Assembly (NCBI GenBank): GCA_963971305.1
Contig: CAXARO010001748.1
Location: forward strand, 30,807-94,806
Length of the DNA: 64,000 nucleotides
Direction of reading: 5' to 3'
From: Arcuatula senhousia
Lineage: Eukaryota > Mollusca > Bivalvia > Mytilida > Mytilidae
Shown here: positions 13,101 through 25,100 of the stretch, piece after piece
How the letters are laid out: each line of letters opens with the position of its first letter
Position numbering within the stretch: the stretch's first letter is position 1
Made by a program: the position numbers and the translations under genes
The notes under the pieces: model-generated
What the model saw: only the letters and a program-made list of their open reading frames with translations
What the model was told of the DNA's origin: nothing
The model's database searches: none

Positions 13101-16100
13101 TCACACAACCTTGCTTGAGACTCAGGCATCTAGTCAGCTTTTTGGCGCCAAATTTCTTTCTTAATTTTTCTCTGATCTTACAATTTTCGGCAAATCTCAC
13201 GTGAGCAGTTCATCAGAACTTGACAGCTCTGCTTATTGTAACTTCATGAGAAGTTCAAGTACATGTAATTAACTAATGAGGACAAGTATGTCATGTACCC
13301 AATAACCCCTCATCATTTTCTTTAAACAAGAGGTTTTTTTCATTTCTAAGCATTTTGAAGCTAAGTTGACCTAACACAACCCTAAACTGAACAAATAATT
13401 AAGATCAATTTAATCCGTATCAAGAATCTACTGTAAGAAGCAGAGGTACCAATGGGGTATCTGAATGTCAAAAGGGCAGAGACGAAACCAGCAAACACCA
13501 ACAAGAACGGGACAAAAACAGACAACATGTAAAACATGGAAACACAAAATAACTGAATATCAATCAACAACGCGAACTCCAGTCCAAATAAGAGTGAACT
13601 CAGGTGCTCCGGAAGAGTAAGCAGTTCCTGCTTACTATAGCACACCTGTCGTGTTGCCAACAGTCAAAGCAGCATGTCAAATCGGCAGTAAAGGAAGACC
13701 AAACCAAACTCTATGACAAACCAACATCTGTACTCATCTGAGAGATCGAAATAACAAAATAACTGAATATCAATCAACAACGTGAACTCCAGTTGAAACA
13801 ACATGGAAATTTTGCTTAATTCATGATTACAAAATATCCTTGAAAAATAGCCCGAGGCAAATAGATTATTCTGTATGTGCTAAAAGAAACATGAATTAAT
13901 CCCCCACGTGTAAAATTCACTTGACAAAAATATGAAAATAACACCCAGCAAACATTTCCGTAATAGTTATTACATGAGGACGCGGTGTGTCAGTAAAAGA
14001 TCATCCCGACGGCCGGAGGCCGGAGGGGGTGATCTTACTGACACACCAAGTCCGAATGTAATAACTATTTTACATCCCAGCCTTCAAAATATGTCATGTA
14101 AAATTTAAATACAAACATTAGAATACATTCTGTGCATTTAGAATCAAATAGAAAACATTTTATAATATATATTATAGAGTATCCTTATTGGGCCCCTTCA
14201 ATATTCTTTATGTACTTTTTTTTAGTTTCGGTTTAGTGGTCTAGTGGATATGAAGGTAGACTTGGAACAGTGAGATCCGATGTTCAAACCCCGGTGGAAA
14301 CTATGTTATTTTTCAATCTTCAAAAAAACTTTGTTGTTGATTTTATAATTTTCCAATGTTCAACTTAGTGAACATTTCTCAAAAAACGTGCTTTGAAAAA
14401 CAAAAGAAAAGGAACAATAGAGTTGAAAAAGTAGAACAGGGTATTCCGAGGGATGATCCGGCTCAGATCACCCCTGTTACAACAAAGGAGCTGGGATGTA
14501 AACGTTTTTAGTACCTTGTTTCTTGGGCGGCTAATCTCATTCCATAGAGACTTAGGCTATAGGTAGAACTCATCACTGACTTTAAAGTTGAACTGATTGG
14601 AAAATTGTCAAAACAATTACTTGTCTCTAAAAAATAGTATAAAATAAAGTTAAAATCCAAATGTATAAAATGAGCACATTGAGATTTTATGATGTTTTAG
14701 ATGTACATGGTCCACAAATGTTTCAATGGCGGAGGAAAATAGAGAACCCAGATTTTTTACCTTGTACATGTTGTAAATTTTTTATAAAATATTCAGTCAT
14801 ATCAAAAGGTATTAAGTTTACTCAGTCCTTATTCATGTTATTGTACAATATATCTGGGGTATTAAATATTTTTGTGGTTTTTATGAGTTATTCAGACATA
14901 AGAAGTCATGAATCTTCAATTCCATGAATGATCATAAAGATTTTTACCAAACAATGACATGAATGAATAAAAATGTTGAAAACCATGAATACAAGTATAA
15001 ACATTTTAAAAATGAAAGAACCTTAGTGAGCATGCTCACATACCACATGTTCTGCTATATGTAGCTACTCCAACTAAATAATTTAAATGTCAAATTCATT
15101 CATGAAAGAAACTTAAAACGAAAGGTATCTGCTTCAGATACAGGAAAATATAATTTTTATTTTAAAAAATTCAAAATTGCACGGAGTACAGAATTGTTAA
15201 AAAAATGAAAATTTTCACTTCCTGTGCTTTTTTTCATATCCTTTGATAAACTTTATCTTTTGATAAACTCTCAAAAGATATTTCTCACTATAGTAAATTT
15301 GGCCATGTTATGGTACAAGGAGATTTCAACGCATATACAGGTACAAAACCAGATTTTATAGTAAATGATAACTCCAATTGTAAGATTGTTGAAGATGATC
15401 AATATTTAGAAGATCATTTCATGCCAAGAAATAATAAAGACTCTAAATTTTTAAATAATAGTGGAAAACTTTTACTAAATTTATGTAAAGAGTCAAGTCT
15501 ACGGATTTTAAATGGTCGCAAAATAGGTGACTGTCTAGGTAATTTCACTTGTATTACATACAATGGGTGTAGTGTAGTAGATTATATTTTAGTGTCACAA
15601 GATTTGTTTAATAGTATTGGTTACTTTGAGGTACATGATTTTACTGCTCTTTCAAACCATTGTGCCATAAGTTGTACAATATTTGCTTCTTTTGGTACTA
15701 GAAGCAAGGAATATCAATGTCCACTGGATCCCCTCCCAGGAAAATTTTTGTGGACTCCAGAGGCTATTGAAAAATATAAACAAAACATTAATAGTGAAAT
15801 AAATTGTAAACAGATGCAAGATTTCATAGGTGCATCATTTATCGACACTGATACTGCTGTAAATAACTTGAGTTCTATTTTATTAGACTGTGCAAAACAG
15901 TCTGCTAAATTGATAACAAAACCACTAAGCAGTAAAACTATAAAACCTAAGGCCAAACCCTGGACATCTGAAAACTGTAAAGATCTATATAATTCTGTTA
16001 AAAACTATCAAAAACTTGTTGGAAAATATCCTGAAAATGCTGAATACAGGAAGAAATTTTATTCATTAAGGTCAAAATTAAGGCGTCTAAATAAATATGA

Positions 16101-19100
16101 AGAGAAACTGCACAAAAAGAAAATATGTACAGAGTTAGCGGACACAGATGATAAGAACCCAAAATCTTTTTGGAATCTCTTAAATAAACTGGATAGAAAA
16201 TCCAAATCAGAAAATATAAAACTTCCATGTGAGTCTTTTGTTAATTTCTATAAAAGACTCAACAAAAAGGATGATAACAATAACCAATTTCAAAAAAACA
16301 TTATTAATAATTTCAAAAGTTTATTTCAAAACTTGAAGTCTGAAACAAGTTCAACAAAATATGATGAGGAAATATCACTGGATGAGATAAGGGAGGCTAT
16401 TACCTCTCTTCGCAATGGGAAGTCCTCATCCTCTGATATGATTTCAAATGAAATGCTAAAGAATGGTGTTCCAGTCCTGTTAAAACCACTTCATAAACTT
16501 TTTAATATTGTCTTAAAAAGTGGCACATTTCCAAAAATATGGAATGAAAGCCACTTAGTACTTATCCATAAAAAGGGGGACAAGTTTGACCCCGGAAACT
16601 ATAGAGGTATCTCCATTACTTCAAATTTAGGCAAACTGTTTAACAAAATAATATTAGGCAGGGTTTTAAAATTTATTGATGATAATCAACTTATTAGCAA
16701 CCATCAAATTGGGTTCAAAGAGAACCACCGAACATCTGATCATATTTTTACATTAAAATCAATTATCGATACAAAAAAACTTAAGCATAAAAAAGTTTTT
16801 GCTGCTTTCATTGATTTGCGGAAAGCATTTGACACTGTTTGGAGGACAGGTCTTTTTTATAAGATTCTTCAGAAAAATTTTCCTCCTAAAATTTCTAGGA
16901 TTCTTATTTCAATGTATACTGATACATTATATCGAATAAAATTTGGAAACGGTTTAAGTCAAAGCTGTATATCTGAACGTGGGGTTAAGCAAGGAGATGT
17001 GCTGAGCCCTATTCTGTTTAATTTCTTTATAAATGATTTGGTTAATCATTTAAATCAGCCCAATACTGATCCAGTGGTCATTGGTAACTCCTCTTTTAAT
17101 ATACTCCTATATGCTGATGACATTGTTTTATTGTCAGAAAGTGATTTAGGTTTACAAAATTGTCTGAATAATTTAGAGTCCTACTGCAAATCATGGAAAC
17201 TTGAAGTAAATACAGAAAAATCAAAAGTATTAGTATTTAACTCAAATGGTAAAACATTCAAAAATGCATTCAATTTTAATAATTCTGTAATTGAGACTGT
17301 AACTGAATATACTTATTTGGGAATATCTATGAAATATAATGGTAATTTTAATGCTGCAATCGATATTTTAATCGATAAAGCAAGGAAAGCATATTTTAAG
17401 ATTAAAAAATGTGTTGGTCTCAATAATCCCTGTAGACTCCTAGAAAAACTATTTGACTCTCTTGTTTCTCCTATTTTACTTTATTGTTGTGAAATTTGGG
17501 GCATAGATTTTTCTCTTAAAAATGATACATCAAATTTTATTGAAAAGTTCCATATCAAATTCATTAAAGAAATTCTTGGAGTTCATTGTAAAACTTCTAA
17601 TGATGCGTGTCGAGCAGAATTAGCTAGATTACCCATCACAAGTAAAATAAGCTCTGCAATTTTAGGATTTTATAATCATTTAATTAATAATATAAACAGT
17701 CTAGCATACGACATTTATAACCTCACAAAAAATACAAACCCATGGATCAAGAAAGTCCACAATATTTTAAACTCACTGGGTTTTAGTTATTTGAACAGTA
17801 ATAATTTTATGCTCAAAGCAAATTTAAATCAAGTCAAGCAAAGAATTAAAGATATGTGCCAACAAACACAAAATTCAAATTTAAAGAATAATGCCAAACT
17901 AAATTTCTTTTTGGGAGTCTACGAAAGTGGGGAGAGACCAGCTTATGTTGATGAACTGACCAATGTATTGGATAGGGCCATGATTTGCAGACTTAGGACA
18001 AGCTCTCATCAGTTAATGATTGAAAAAGGGAGACATCTTCAAATACCTTCAGAACAAAGAATATGTCCAATATGTAATATCTCTGTTGAAGATGAATTTC
18101 ATTTTCTTTTTTATTGCAATTTTTATAAGACACAGAGAGATGATTTTAGTAACAAAATAAGTTCCATATACAAACAATACAATTTTATGAGCAACAATGA
18201 AAAAGTAAAACTTCTACTCAATAACAAGTTTTCATTTGTACTGAAGATGTCTTCCAACTTTATATCAAACTGTTTAGAAATAAGAAACCACAAATTAATA
18301 TAAAACCAATATATATTTACATTGTAAATTGTCTAAATTTCATCATCATTGTGTTTATTATACTTTATTATATATATACTTCTATTATCCATTGTGCCTA
18401 AACCAATTATTGTAATTGAGTTCGAGCAATAAATAAATTGAAATATCCGGTCAGTCGAAGTTTTTCTCCCTTTCCTCACAATGGATTTAAACTGTATCCC
18501 GAAATTAAATGGCATAGAGTTACTGCGCTTTGGTCGTTGTTAGCAATAAAAATTCAGAAAAATTCTTTAAAAAGTAGAGAAAATAGCAAAACACACAAAA
18601 TTTAAATTTGGCGTGCATCAACGTGCATTCATCAAATAATTTGAAACTTGGTATTTTGACAGAAATAGCACAAATAAACACGAGGAATACCACTTCTCAT
18701 TTCATCTATGTTAGGGTCACCATTAATTTTAACTGTGAAATATCTACAAAATAACAAATCTCTTAATGAAATGTATTGTTGGAGTAGCTACTATATGTAT
18801 TGGACTATAAAAATTAACCTTGAGCTCTTAAACTTTTGCAAATTAAAAGTTTGTGGTAAAATATATAGTTACATATGTTATACTTTTTGAAAACCAAGTT
18901 TCCTTAAATTCTGTTCAGTAGTTTAATAGGAGTTTTGTTCATAAACTGTTATAAGGATTTTCTGCAAATATCTAACATGTCTAAGTCTAAAGGGCCATTA
19001 CTCACAAAAATTTGCAAATAAAAAAATTCCTGGTAATATGCACAACTACATATGGTGTACCTCTTGCAAACCAAGTTTCATTAAATTCTGTTCAGTAGTA

Positions 19101-22100
19101 AAAGAGGAGTTGCGTTCACAAACTAAAATCAGGATTTTCTGAAAATTTAAAGTCCAAAGAGCCATAACTCCCACAAAAATTTGTGGATAAAAAATTCCTG
19201 GTAACAAGCACAACTACATATAGTGTACTTCTTGCATACAAAGTTTCATTAAATTCTGTTCAGTATAGTTTAAGAGGAGTTGTATTCACAAACTTTGATC
19301 ACAGATGGACAGACGGATGGACTGATGGACCAGGCAAAAACATACCCTTCACATCTTCGTTGTGTGGGGTATAATAAGTAGAAACTTCACCTACCATCAT
19401 ATCTCATCCTATGATAGCAACAGCTGACACAACATAGTCCCGATATAAAATTTAGGTCACGGTAGAAGTTCATCATTGTTGGTGTAAGGTCACCACAACA
19501 GTGTAATCCTATCATCAAAACGCAGGGAGTTCTGGTATTGTTGCCATGGGAACTATTTGATGCTTGGTTTCCATGGCAACTGTTTTTGTCATTGCAAGTA
19601 CAATTTCTTTCAATACCACAGCCATTAGCATGGTTGCCTTGTCTTGTTGAATAACCAATATCAAAATTATAACTAGAACAAAATGTACAATGTTTATCTG
19701 AATTTTCAAAGCTATCAGACCCTGTTGCTTCAAGTTCTTTTTCAGTTTCTGAAAGATCTGTATTGGACTCTTTATCTCTTAGAGTTAAACATTTTGCACA
19801 ACTTTCACAAGAAAACACTTGTTCTTCCCTTAAAACATCTTTGTTTGTGTCTTTTTCGTGTTTCAAAATGGTCTGTGTGTTGTTCTGTACAGAATTGCAC
19901 AAGCAATTATCACCATCACCCTGATCATGAAAATTTTCACTCACATCATCTCGTGATGATAAATCATTTCTTTCCTTTCCAACACATCCATGTTCATGAC
20001 AAGATGTTTTTGATTCAGTAGGTGCTGTGCATGTTTTACACTGAATTTTTGAAGATAGCTGATTCCATGCTTCAAAAATGACCTTTCTAAAGTTGTCCCT
20101 ACTTTCTACCGTATTTTCTAATTCCAAGGTAACATTGATCATTTTACCTGAAGTTAAATGAGGAAATTAAATTTAAAGATAAGATAAAATTTTGAAAATG
20201 TTGAAGAAATGAACACATCATCAATAAGCTGGATCTGCAAGTTACAGGCATTTAATCGATTCGAATTGCAAGGTCCCCAGCTCTGGACTTAACTTCTATG
20301 TTTAAAGGGGCATAACTCCCACAATACTTGTTGAACAAAACTGAATTTCAAACTTTACCCAGGTATGTATACTCCAACATACATGTATGCATAAATTTCA
20401 TAAAATTTTCCGAGAATTATAGGCATACAAGAGGCTCCCAGAAGCCTTAATCGCTCACCTGGTCTTGGGTCAACCCTAAACATGTAAACACTTTTCTAGA
20501 GCTAAATGAGCTGAACATTTAAGCAAGCAACAGCTTTTCTCTATCAACTATAGTTTCATTCTATAGGCCAAAAACATGAAAAAACGTTATTTAAGGGGCC
20601 ATAACCCCTATAAGGGGTCATCTGACAACTTTGACCCAAAGAAAACTTTTGTAGAGCTAAATGAACTAAACATTTAAGCAAGCAACAGCTTTTCTCTATC
20701 TGCTATAGTTTTCATTCACTAAGCCAAAAACATGAAAAAATGTCATTTTAGTGGCCGTTACCTCTATAAGGGGTCACCTGACAACTTTGACCCTATGAAG
20801 ACTTTTGTATAGCCAAATGAACTAAACATTTAAGCAAGCAACAGCTTTTCTCTATCTGCTATAGTTTTCATTCTATAGGCCAAAAACATGAAAAAACGTC
20901 ATTTTACGGGGCGTAACCCCTATTAGGGGTCATCTGACAACTTCGATCCTATGGAGACTTTTGTAGAGCTAAATGAGCTGAACATTTAAGCAAGCAACAG
21001 CTTCTCTCTATCTGCTATAGTTTTCATTCCATAGGCCAAAATTATGAAAAAACGTTATTTTAGGGGCTGTAACCCCTATAAGGATTCATCTGACAACTTC
21101 AACCCTATGGAGACTTTTGTAGAGCTAAATGAGCTGAACATTTAAGCAAGCAACAACTTTTCTCTATCTGTAATAGTTTTCATTCTATAGCCCAAAAACA
21201 TGAAAAAATGCTATTTTTCACCTTTAAGGGGCCGTAACTCCTATAAGGGGTCAGCTGACAACTTCGACTCAATGGAGACTTTTGTAGAGCTTTTGATGCT
21301 GAAGAAGTAGAGTGCCATCAGATTTCATCTATCTCTTATACTTTTTGATTTACAAGCCAAAAACAGTAGTCTGACCCCCCCTAGTCTATTTTTAGAAACA
21401 GCAGCCATGTTGTTTGGACGGCGGTCACCATTTGTGCAATCTTGGTAGAGGACATCCCATAGATGAAGTGTGCAAAGTTTCAAAGCAATCCCTTCATTCG
21501 TTTCGGAGGAGAAGATTTTCAAAGAAAAGTTAACGACGACGACGGACGACGACGGACGACGATGACGGACGCCAAGTGATGGCAATAGCTCACCTGGACC
21601 TTCGGTCCAGGTGAGCTAAAAATGAATTCATCATTCTAAGTCTTAGCCCACAAAGTACAATTGTAAATCATACCATTTGTTACTTTTCTTTTATCAGCTG
21701 ATGATGAGTGTGACTGTTTACCCTCTACTCCTATGATGGGATGTCCATACAACTCATTGAGGGTCTGACCTAGATATCCCTGAAAAAATATAAAAACTAT
21801 CATTAATTCTGTGGTTTCTCTATTTTCTGTACATGTATCAATTTTCGTGGATTTCAAGGGTTATGCTGACCTGTCAAATTTGATTCCCCCAAGAAAAGGA
21901 AATAGAACATTGCTATATATACTGTAGACTTAAGAACCACAGATCTAAGAACCAATGATTTTAGACTTCTTCATCAGTTTACAAAAACTTAAGCCATGAA
22001 AATAACTTATTCCATAGTACATAAATATTCCTGTTCTGTATCCACAAGTATTATCAGCAGTTTTTCAAAACAATTAAAAAAAATCTTATCAAACAGTTTT

Positions 22101-25100
22101 ATTCAAACTTGCTCAAAATAGTAATGATAAAATCATAACATATAAATTTGTGTTTTGTTTGTTTGTTTGATGAATTGTATTACAATTTAACAAAAAGTGT
22201 CGCTATAATAAATGAATTACTTACTTACTTATTTGCATTACTAACATCAGTTAAGACCTATAGTCATCAATCAAGACCCCTTTTTAAAGGTCAAAGAGAC
22301 ATAACTTCCACAAAAATAGTTGAAAAGTACTGAAATTTTAATTTGCATAAGGAATAAATATTTTAAAATATTATGTAAAAATTTCATTAGCATCCGTTAT
22401 GATTGTATGGCATGTATAACTAATTTTGTGGAAGTTTTGTTCCTTAGACCTAATCATATATCAAGCACTGACTACTCATCCTGCTATTAGGGACCTTATA
22501 ATATTAAAAACGAAAGAATATGGAATATAAGCAGATGTATGGCATGTCTATGTCTTGTGGCGGGGAAACATACAAAGATGTCAATGATCTGTACTACTTC
22601 ATCAAAAATAATGAAAAGTTACCAGTCCAGAGCCAATATCAACTATGACATTACTTCCTGTTTTAAGGACAAGGTCATGTACCAAGGCAGCCATTCTGGA
22701 CACCTCATGCTGTTTCTTTGGATTCATGCCTTTTTTCAATTGTTGATCCAGCTGTTTGAGTGAGCCTTGGGCTTCTTCCTCTCTTTTAATACAGATAGAT
22801 TCAGCTGTTGAGAAAAAATCTTTCAAACTTTCTGGCCAGTCACACTAATAAAGAAATAGAAATAGGTCACACAGAAATGGACAGATTTCATTTAAAAGGA
22901 AGTAGAAGAGAAACTAGGGATGGCAAACTGTTCAAAATATACTAACCGGTTAATCGTTAGATCTTCCGACCAATTACTGGTTAACCGGGGGGATACAAAG
23001 TTTCAAAGTTTTATTAATAAAGAAAGCCAAAATTTGGACATCAAGCATTATACGTGTAAATACATGAGGTTAAGGCAATGAGACAACATAACTTGCGGGA
23101 AAAAAAAATTATTTTGGATAGTGATTTAGTCTTCCCATTAATTCAAGTCCAAAAATGAACAATTGGCGTTTATAAGCTTTGAATCGGAGTAAATTAAGTT
23201 TGAATAGAGGAAAAACTGTATGCCTATTACATGTGTAATAAGTTTTTTAAAAGGTAACTTTCAACTCACAATGGAAAGACGCAAAGGAGTACCAATATGG
23301 CAAATAAATATCGTAAGCCCAAGAAGGTAATGTCAAATTTAATAGACCCATAGACGAGAGAAAAAAAAAACAGTGAAAAACAAAACAGTTTTAACAAACC
23401 AAAAATCAATTAATCTGCAATTAGCAATCGCTTAGTAATCTTTAATATTTTTATTACTATTAGTGATCGTTTGTATAAACAATTTTGCCCATACTTATTC
23501 CAGGGGTTGAAGTAATCATCGCTAATTATCTATTTCAATTAAATTTCTTTGTGTTACTGATTATCAATTAAGTCCTTTAAATTAAGTTTTAAATGTACAA
23601 TGAAAAAGTAACAAAAAAAAAGTTTTCTTTTTGTTTTAACAATTAATCGATTACTGAAATTTGTAACCGGTTACGAGTTTTCCGACCGAATAACCGGTTA
23701 ACCGGTTAATCGTTGCCATCCCTAAGAGAAACATACCAAAAATTGAATTCCATGTTATTGAACCTCTTTCTGACGCTGCATACCTAATATTAAGAGACTT
23801 TGATCAGCCATTGCTGAGCAAACTGACTAACTGTCATGACTGTATCAAAAATATTGTATTATATGTTCCTGAAGGGAGTCATAATGGTAGAAATGTCAAC
23901 TATTTAGTTGTACTATAAGCTGAATTTCCTTCAATGTCTGGTTTTTCATGTTTGTTTTCCCAAACTTTCAGCGTCTTTTAAATGCTTATCTATTTGAAAA
24001 TTTAGAACGTCATTAAGCGCACATGGGACCTGGAACTGGCTGAAGAAAAGCTATTATTTCTTTTTTTTTTTTTCGAATACAAATTGTTTCAATTCATAAA
24101 CATTTTAAAATTTCGGTATATAGCATGAAAATTATTTAAAGGTATGTTGTATTGTAATTCTGGAGCGTCACAGGTTAAACCTGTCTGACATATTAAAGTC
24201 ATTAACATGAGCTACTGGAGGTCCAGGACTTATGTAAATAAAATTTCAAAGGTCCTAAATCGAAAATTAACCCAGACCTCAGACAAGTGTTCATTTTAAC
24301 CATGCATTTGAATCAATTTGCAAAAATAAACAACCAACAAATTGATGATAGCAATTCATTTTTTTTATGTTGTCTGTTTCTTTCATGTTTACGCATGGTT
24401 TTGCCTTATGGACTTTGAAAGCTGGACTGAAAGTTTAAGTCTATATTTTTTCAACTTTTATGGACTTGTGGGACTTTTATAGCTGGCTATATTTACCTAC
24501 CTTTTTATAACCATATGGTATCTGATTAAGTTCTTCATATGTCAGGTTCAATAAAGTGGGAATCCACTAAAAAATAAAGAAATATCTGTGTCAAAGATCT
24601 AGACAATGACATAAAAGGTCCAAATTAAAAACAAAACAAAACAGGAAGTAGGTATTATAAGTGCAGATCTACCAACTTTTGAAAGTTTAAAATCAGGTTT
24701 TTAAGTATTTCTGTGATCTTTCCTATTTTATTCATTATAAAATTACGAGAAAAAAATCGGGAAACTTGGCAGCCATTTAAGTGCAGACCTGAAATTGTAT
24801 TCCACAGAAGTGGAATTTGAGCTGCTTGAAAGTAAGCAAAAAGCTATCTTACTTCATGTAACTTTTAACCTAAAAGAGCCCTTTATCTTGAAAACACTAG
24901 TTAGAGGAAAAGTTAATAGCATTGCAGAATTTCAGATCAATTATCTTAGAGTTATCTCCCTTATACTGTTTTCTATTTATTTTAACTAAAGTTTTTTTAA
25001 AGCTTTGTTACTTTGCGTACGTAATCTTTAGAGCATTTTCTATCCTAACAAGTTTCAACAATTTTACGTACCAGGAACATGTAGACCATGTTGTACACTA

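Larger units (their letters stand above)
15062..18790. mobile_element. TAGCTACTCCAAC element interrupted by a LINE
   Basis: Same ends as the copy at 9172 (TAGCTACTCCAAC ... GTTGGAGTAGCTA), here with perfect 7-bp flanks CTATATG at 15055-15061 and 18791-18797. The element is inverted relative to 9172, and its parts 15062-15235 and 18449-18790 are separated by the LINE. Confidence 0.78.

Noticed and set aside
13382..13660. Hydrophobic 92-codon minus-strand frame suggesting a membrane protein
   Set aside because: It lies in the repeated noncoding tail also found at 49723-49992; the same hydrophobic reading recurs there because the DNA is a repeat.
14225..14301. Functional tRNA gene
   Set aside because: The anticodon stem and loop cannot be formed convincingly, so only a pseudogene or SINE head is reported.
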